From JBDGPU01 sp042219525 (GTDB lineage: Archaea; Halobacteriota; Halobacteria; Halobacteriales; Haloferacaceae), in the NCBI GenBank assembly GCA_042219525.1, contig JBDGPU010000007.1:1-26037 (forward strand): DNA of 26,037 nt, read 5' to 3'. Below, in pieces: positions 23,294 through 26,037 of the stretch. Position numbers and translations under genes: made by a program. Every line of letters begins with the position of its first letter. The stretch's first letter is position 1. The notes under the pieces are model-generated. The model was not told the DNA's origin. It made no database searches and was given only the letters and a program-made list of their open reading frames with translations.

Positions 23294-24829
23294 ATGGCTA
23301 ACACGTACGTCGGCGCTATCGACCAGGGAACCACCGGCACGCGCTTCATGGTCTTCGACCACAGCGGCCAGGTGATCGCCAACGCCTACGAGAAGCACGA
23401 ACAGATCTACCCCGAACCCGGCTGGGTCGAGCACGACCCCGTCGAGATCTGGGAGAACACCAAGCAAGTCGTCACGGACGCGCTCGAGGACGCCAACCTC
23501 GAAGCGGGACAGCTCGACGCCCTCGGGATCACGAATCAGCGCGAGACGACGGTGGTCTGGGACGCCGACAGCGGCAAACCGGTCCACAACGCGCTCGTCT
23601 GGCAGGACCGCCGGACGACGGACCGCGTCGAGGAGCTGCAGGATGCGGGCAAGGTCGAGTCCATCCGCGAGAAGACCGGCCTCGAATGCGACGCCTACTT
23701 CTCGGCGACGAAGACGGAGTGGATCCTCGACAACGCGGAGCCGCTGAAGCTCTCGAGCAGTCGGTCGCAGGATCTGCGCGACCGCGCTGCGGACGGCGAA
23801 CTGCTGATGGGCACCATCGACTCGTGGCTCATCTACAAGCTCACCGGGAACCACATCACGGACGTCTCGAACGCGTCCCGGACGATGCTGTACAACATCA
23901 ACGACCTCGACTGGGACGACGAGCTCCTCGACGAGTTCGACGTGCCGGAGGAGATGGTGCCGGAAGTGCGGCCCTCCTCCGACGAGGACCTGTACGGTTA
24001 CACCGACCATCAGGGCTTCCTCGGCGCGGAAGTGCCCGTCGCCGGCGCGCTCGGCGACCAGCAGGCCGCCCTGTTCGGGCAGACCTGCTTCGACGCCGGC
24101 GACGCGAAGAACACCTACGGCACCGGCTCGTTCTACCTGATGAACACCGGCAACGAGGCCGTCGAGTCGGATCACGGACTGCTGACGACCATCGGCTTCC
24201 AGCTGTCCGGCGAGCCCGTCCAGTACGCGCTGGAGGGCTCCATCTTCGTCACCGGCGCAGCCATCGAGTGGCTCGAGGACGTCGACCTCATCAACAACGC
24301 CGCTCAGACCGCGGAACTCGCGCGCTCCGTGGAGTCGACTGACGGCGTTTACATCGTCCCGGCATTCACCGGCCTCGGGGCGCCGCACTGGGACGGTCGT
24401 GCTCGCGGGACCATCGTCGGGATGACCCGCGGTACGCGGAAGGCCCACATCGTCCGCGCGACGCTGGAGGCGATCGCCTACCAGACCCGCGACATCGCGG
24501 AGGCGATGGAGGCCGACTCCGGCGTCGAGACGACCTCGCTCCGCGTCGACGGCGGCGCGGTCAAGAACAACTTCCTCTGTCAACTCCAGTCGGACATCAT
24601 CCAGACGGAGATCGCCCGGCCGGAGGTCGACGAGACGACCGCGCTCGGCTCGGCGTACGCCGCCGGGCTCGCCGTCGGCTACTGGGACGACATCGACGAG
24701 CTCCGCTCGAACTGGCAGGTCGACGAGGAGTTCAGCCCGGAGATGGACGGCTCGCAGGCCGACAAGATGTACGGTCGCTGGGACGACGCGGTCGAGCGCT
24801 CGCTCGACTGGGCCCAGGAGGAGGAGTGA
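23294..24829 (+). CDS. glpK: glycerol kinase
   Basis: This 511-residue FGGY kinase phosphorylates glycerol to sn-glycerol-3-phosphate with ATP. Family motifs are intact: AIDQGTTGTRFMVFD at 8-22 (phosphate 1), WQDRRT at 103-108 (glycerol-binding Arg), GDQQAALFGQ with catalytic Asp255, GTGSFYLMNTG, PAFTGLGAPHWD and LRVDGGAVKNNFLCQLQSD (ATP site). Compared with the E. coli enzyme by eye, about ten extra residues occur near 149-160 (EPLKLSSSRSQ), before the GELLMGTIDSWL motif. I recall similar insertions in other haloarchaeal GlpK. It is the first gene of a two-gene unit and faces away from glpABC. Glycerol is a major carbon source for haloarchaea because Dunaliella uses it as osmolyte. Confidence 0.96.
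   Translation: MANTYVGAIDQGTTGTRFMVFDHSGQVIANAYEKHEQIYPEPGWVEHDPVEIWENTKQVVTDALEDANLEAGQLDALGITNQRETTVVWDADSGKPVHNALVWQDRRTTDRVEELQDAGKVESIREKTGLECDAYFSATKTEWILDNAEPLKLSSSRSQDLRDRAADGELLMGTIDSWLIYKLTGNHITDVSNASRTMLYNINDLDWDDELLDEFDVPEEMVPEVRPSSDEDLYGYTDHQGFLGAEVPVAGALGDQQAALFGQTCFDAGDAKNTYGTGSFYLMNTGNEAVESDHGLLTTIGFQLSGEPVQYALEGSIFVTGAAIEWLEDVDLINNAAQTAELARSVESTDGVYIVPAFTGLGAPHWDGRARGTIVGMTRGTRKAHIVRATLEAIAYQTRDIAEAMEADSGVETTSLRVDGGAVKNNFLCQLQSDIIQTEIARPEVDETTALGSAYAAGLAVGYWDDIDELRSNWQVDEEFSPEMDGSQADKMYGRWDDAVERSLDWAQEEE
24816..24824 (+). promoter_or_regulatory. ribosome binding site of the glpK partner gene
   Basis: AGGAGGAGG lies at the very end of glpK, seven bases before ATG 24832. It selects that ATG over the overlapping in-frame GTG at 24826. 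Confidence 0.65.
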
Positions 24830-24831
24830 CC

Positions 24832-25905
24832 ATGTCGGGACTGCTACTCCAGATTCCGGTCATCGGGATGGGCGTGGAGGCGTTCGTCGTCCTGCTCATC
24901 GCGGCGCTCGCCGGCGGCGCGTTCGGCGCGGCCATCGGCGCGCTGCCCGCGTTCATCTTCACCGGCTTCGTCGTCTTCCTCGGCGAGGGCGTGGCGATCC
25001 TGCAGCGGCAGATCGGGAGCCTCGAAGCGGTGCCGAAAGGCGAGCTCGCGACTGGACTCACCGGCGTCATCGGCTTCGGCGCCATCACCGGTCCGCACAT
25101 CGCCTTCGCAGGCGGCGTGGCGGCGACGGCGTACGCGGGCAAGAAGTACCCGGAGATGGAGCCCGACGGCTGGGACTACCACTTCGGGAAGAACATCCTC
25201 TACGCGTTCGGGACGAAGCCGGACATCCTCGCGGTCGGCGCGCTCTTCGGCGCGCTCGGGATGATCATCGCCAAGGTCGCCGGCGGGATCGGCTTCCCCA
25301 CCGACGGCATCGCGCTGTCGGTCGTCCTGACCGCGCTGCTCGCCCGCGTCGTCTTCGACTACCCGCTCGTCGGCACGTCGGCCGGGTCTAGCATCCTCGA
25401 CATGTCGCCGTTCGAGCGCGAGGAGAAGCGCGCCGTCTCCGACGGCGGCACGGAGAAGGTGCGGTTGGCCACGGAGCCGTGGCTGCCCCACCAGTACCGC
25501 TGGTCCGGCGTCACCGCCATCGGCCTGGTGGGTGGCGTCCTCGCCGGCTACATCTGGCTCCAGACAGGGAGCATCTTCCTCGGCTACGCCATCTCGGCGA
25601 TGAGCCTGCTGTTCCTGCAGCTGGGCGTCGAGAAGATCCCGGTCACCCATCACATCACGCTCATGGGCTCCGTCGGCGCGGTGGTCGCGATGCCGCTGGT
25701 CGGCAGCGAGCCGGTCGTGATCCTCGTCGCCGCGGCGTTCGGCGCACTCAGTGGGCTCCTCGGCGAGTTGACCCAGCGGATCTTCTACTCGCACTCGGGG
25801 ACCCACGTCGACCCGCCCGCGATGGCCATCGTCATCGTGATGTTCCTCGTGGGCGTGCTCTACCTGGCCGGCGTGCTGCCGAACGGCGGCTACCTCGCGC
25901 TGTAA
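24832..25905 (+). CDS. polytopic membrane protein of the glycerol operon, putative glycerol transporter
   Basis: This 357-residue protein has about eight to ten hydrophobic segments. They include residues 5-50 (two helices around AALAGGAFGAAIGALPAF), 75-100, 125-180, 220-290 and 300-350. It is rich in small residues (GxxxG-like packing) and has no NPA motifs, so it is not an aquaporin-type GlpF. It begins two bases after the glpK stop. In Haloferax volcanii, as I recall, glpK is followed by a membrane gene called glpX and proposed as glycerol facilitator, then ptsH2. That name clashes with the unrelated bacterial phosphatase, so no symbol is given. Function is inferred from position; no ptsH follows within the window. 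Confidence 0.75.
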   Translation: MSGLLLQIPVIGMGVEAFVVLLIAALAGGAFGAAIGALPAFIFTGFVVFLGEGVAILQRQIGSLEAVPKGELATGLTGVIGFGAITGPHIAFAGGVAATAYAGKKYPEMEPDGWDYHFGKNILYAFGTKPDILAVGALFGALGMIIAKVAGGIGFPTDGIALSVVLTALLARVVFDYPLVGTSAGSSILDMSPFEREEKRAVSDGGTEKVRLATEPWLPHQYRWSGVTAIGLVGGVLAGYIWLQTGSIFLGYAISAMSLLFLQLGVEKIPVTHHITLMGSVGAVVAMPLVGSEPVVILVAAAFGALSGLLGELTQRIFYSHSGTHVDPPAMAIVIVMFLVGVLYLAGVLPNGGYLAL

Positions 25906-25911
25906 CTACCC

Positions 25912-26037
25912 TCATCTCGTGTCCCGCTTTTTCACACGTCGACCACGAACGACCAGCCCTCCGATGGCGACGTCCACACCGACGACTGCGACGTCCACAC
26001 CGTCGACTGCGACGTCCACACCGTCGACTGCGACGTC
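25912..26037 (-). CDS. possible C-terminus of a repeat protein entering from the right edge
   Basis: On the minus strand a frame open from the window edge ends at a TGA at 25912-25914. It reads as heptads VAVDGVD, then GLVVRGRRVKKRDTR. A plus-strand alternative starts at ATG 25964 and reads ATSTPST heptads. Neither can be confirmed from this fragment; the minus reading has the more haloarchaeal composition and would converge on the glpK operon. Confidence 0.25.
   Translation of the reverse strand, partial: DVAVDGVDVAVDGVDVAVVGVDVAIGGLVVRGRRVKKRDTR
25926..25932 (+). terminator. T-run after the glpK operon
   Basis: GCTTTTT, 21 bases past the stop of the membrane protein gene, is the only T-tract nearby and probably ends the operon transcript. 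Confidence 0.4.
25967..26037. repeat. 21-bp tandem repeat, cut by the window end
   Basis: Unit GCGACGTCCACACCGTCGACT occurs as 25967-25987 (one change), 25988-26008, 26009-26029 and a partial unit 26030-26037. The two full inner units are identical. The unit length is a multiple of three, so all overlapping frames stay open. There are no spacers, so this is not a CRISPR array. Confidence 0.85.

Noticed and set aside
25967..26037. CRISPR array at the window end
   Set aside because: Repeats are directly adjacent with no spacers; this is a simple tandem repeat.

Overview
This window comes from a halophilic archaeon (class Halobacteria). Base composition is GC-rich with codons ending mostly in G or C, the proteins are very acidic, and many starts look leaderless, with an A/T-rich box about 27-28 bases upstream of the start codon. 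Gene content agrees: an archaeal SF2 helicase, a haloarchaeal MutS-like protein, LarE, and a glpK / glpABC glycerol locus arranged as I recall it from Haloferax. I cannot name the genus.

Region by region: 1-1152 holds two tRNA genes on the minus strand (Phe GAA and Pro TGG) around a small anchored protein and a 44-residue zinc-ribbon protein. 1232-3130 is a SLC13-like permease with two internal TrkA-C domains. 3173-8215 is a minus-strand run: a zinc-ribbon SF2 helicase, a membrane protein that looks like an M48 (HtpX-type) peptidase without its zinc ligands, and a MutS-family ATPase with an N-terminal helix-hairpin-helix. Divergent from the last is larE (8398-9276).

9480-12656 is a two-gene unit with no spacer: a GapN-like aldehyde dehydrogenase followed by pyruvate kinase. 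Just upstream lies an exact match to the motif I recall for the sugar-responsive regulator TrmB. 12657-14860 is an islet of visibly lower GC: a ~130-bp inverted-repeat (MITE-like) element, a six-helix membrane protein and a divergent winged-helix regulator with zinc fingers.

14865-18070 encodes methylglyoxal synthase and PEP carboxylase. 18236-22711 encodes glpA-glpB-glpC with overlapping ends. A 582-base intergenic region separates these from the divergent glpK and its partner membrane protein. The window ends in a 21-bp tandem repeat.

The second half is a carbon node. Glycerol is phosphorylated (GlpK) and oxidised to DHAP (GlpABC). DHAP can go to methylglyoxal (MgsA) or down lower glycolysis. 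PEP is then split between pyruvate (Pyk) and oxaloacetate (Ppc). Candidate operators at gapN-pyk (strong), glpA (one mismatch) and ppc (weak) suggest shared nutrient control. I see no CRISPR array, intact insertion sequence or defence system.
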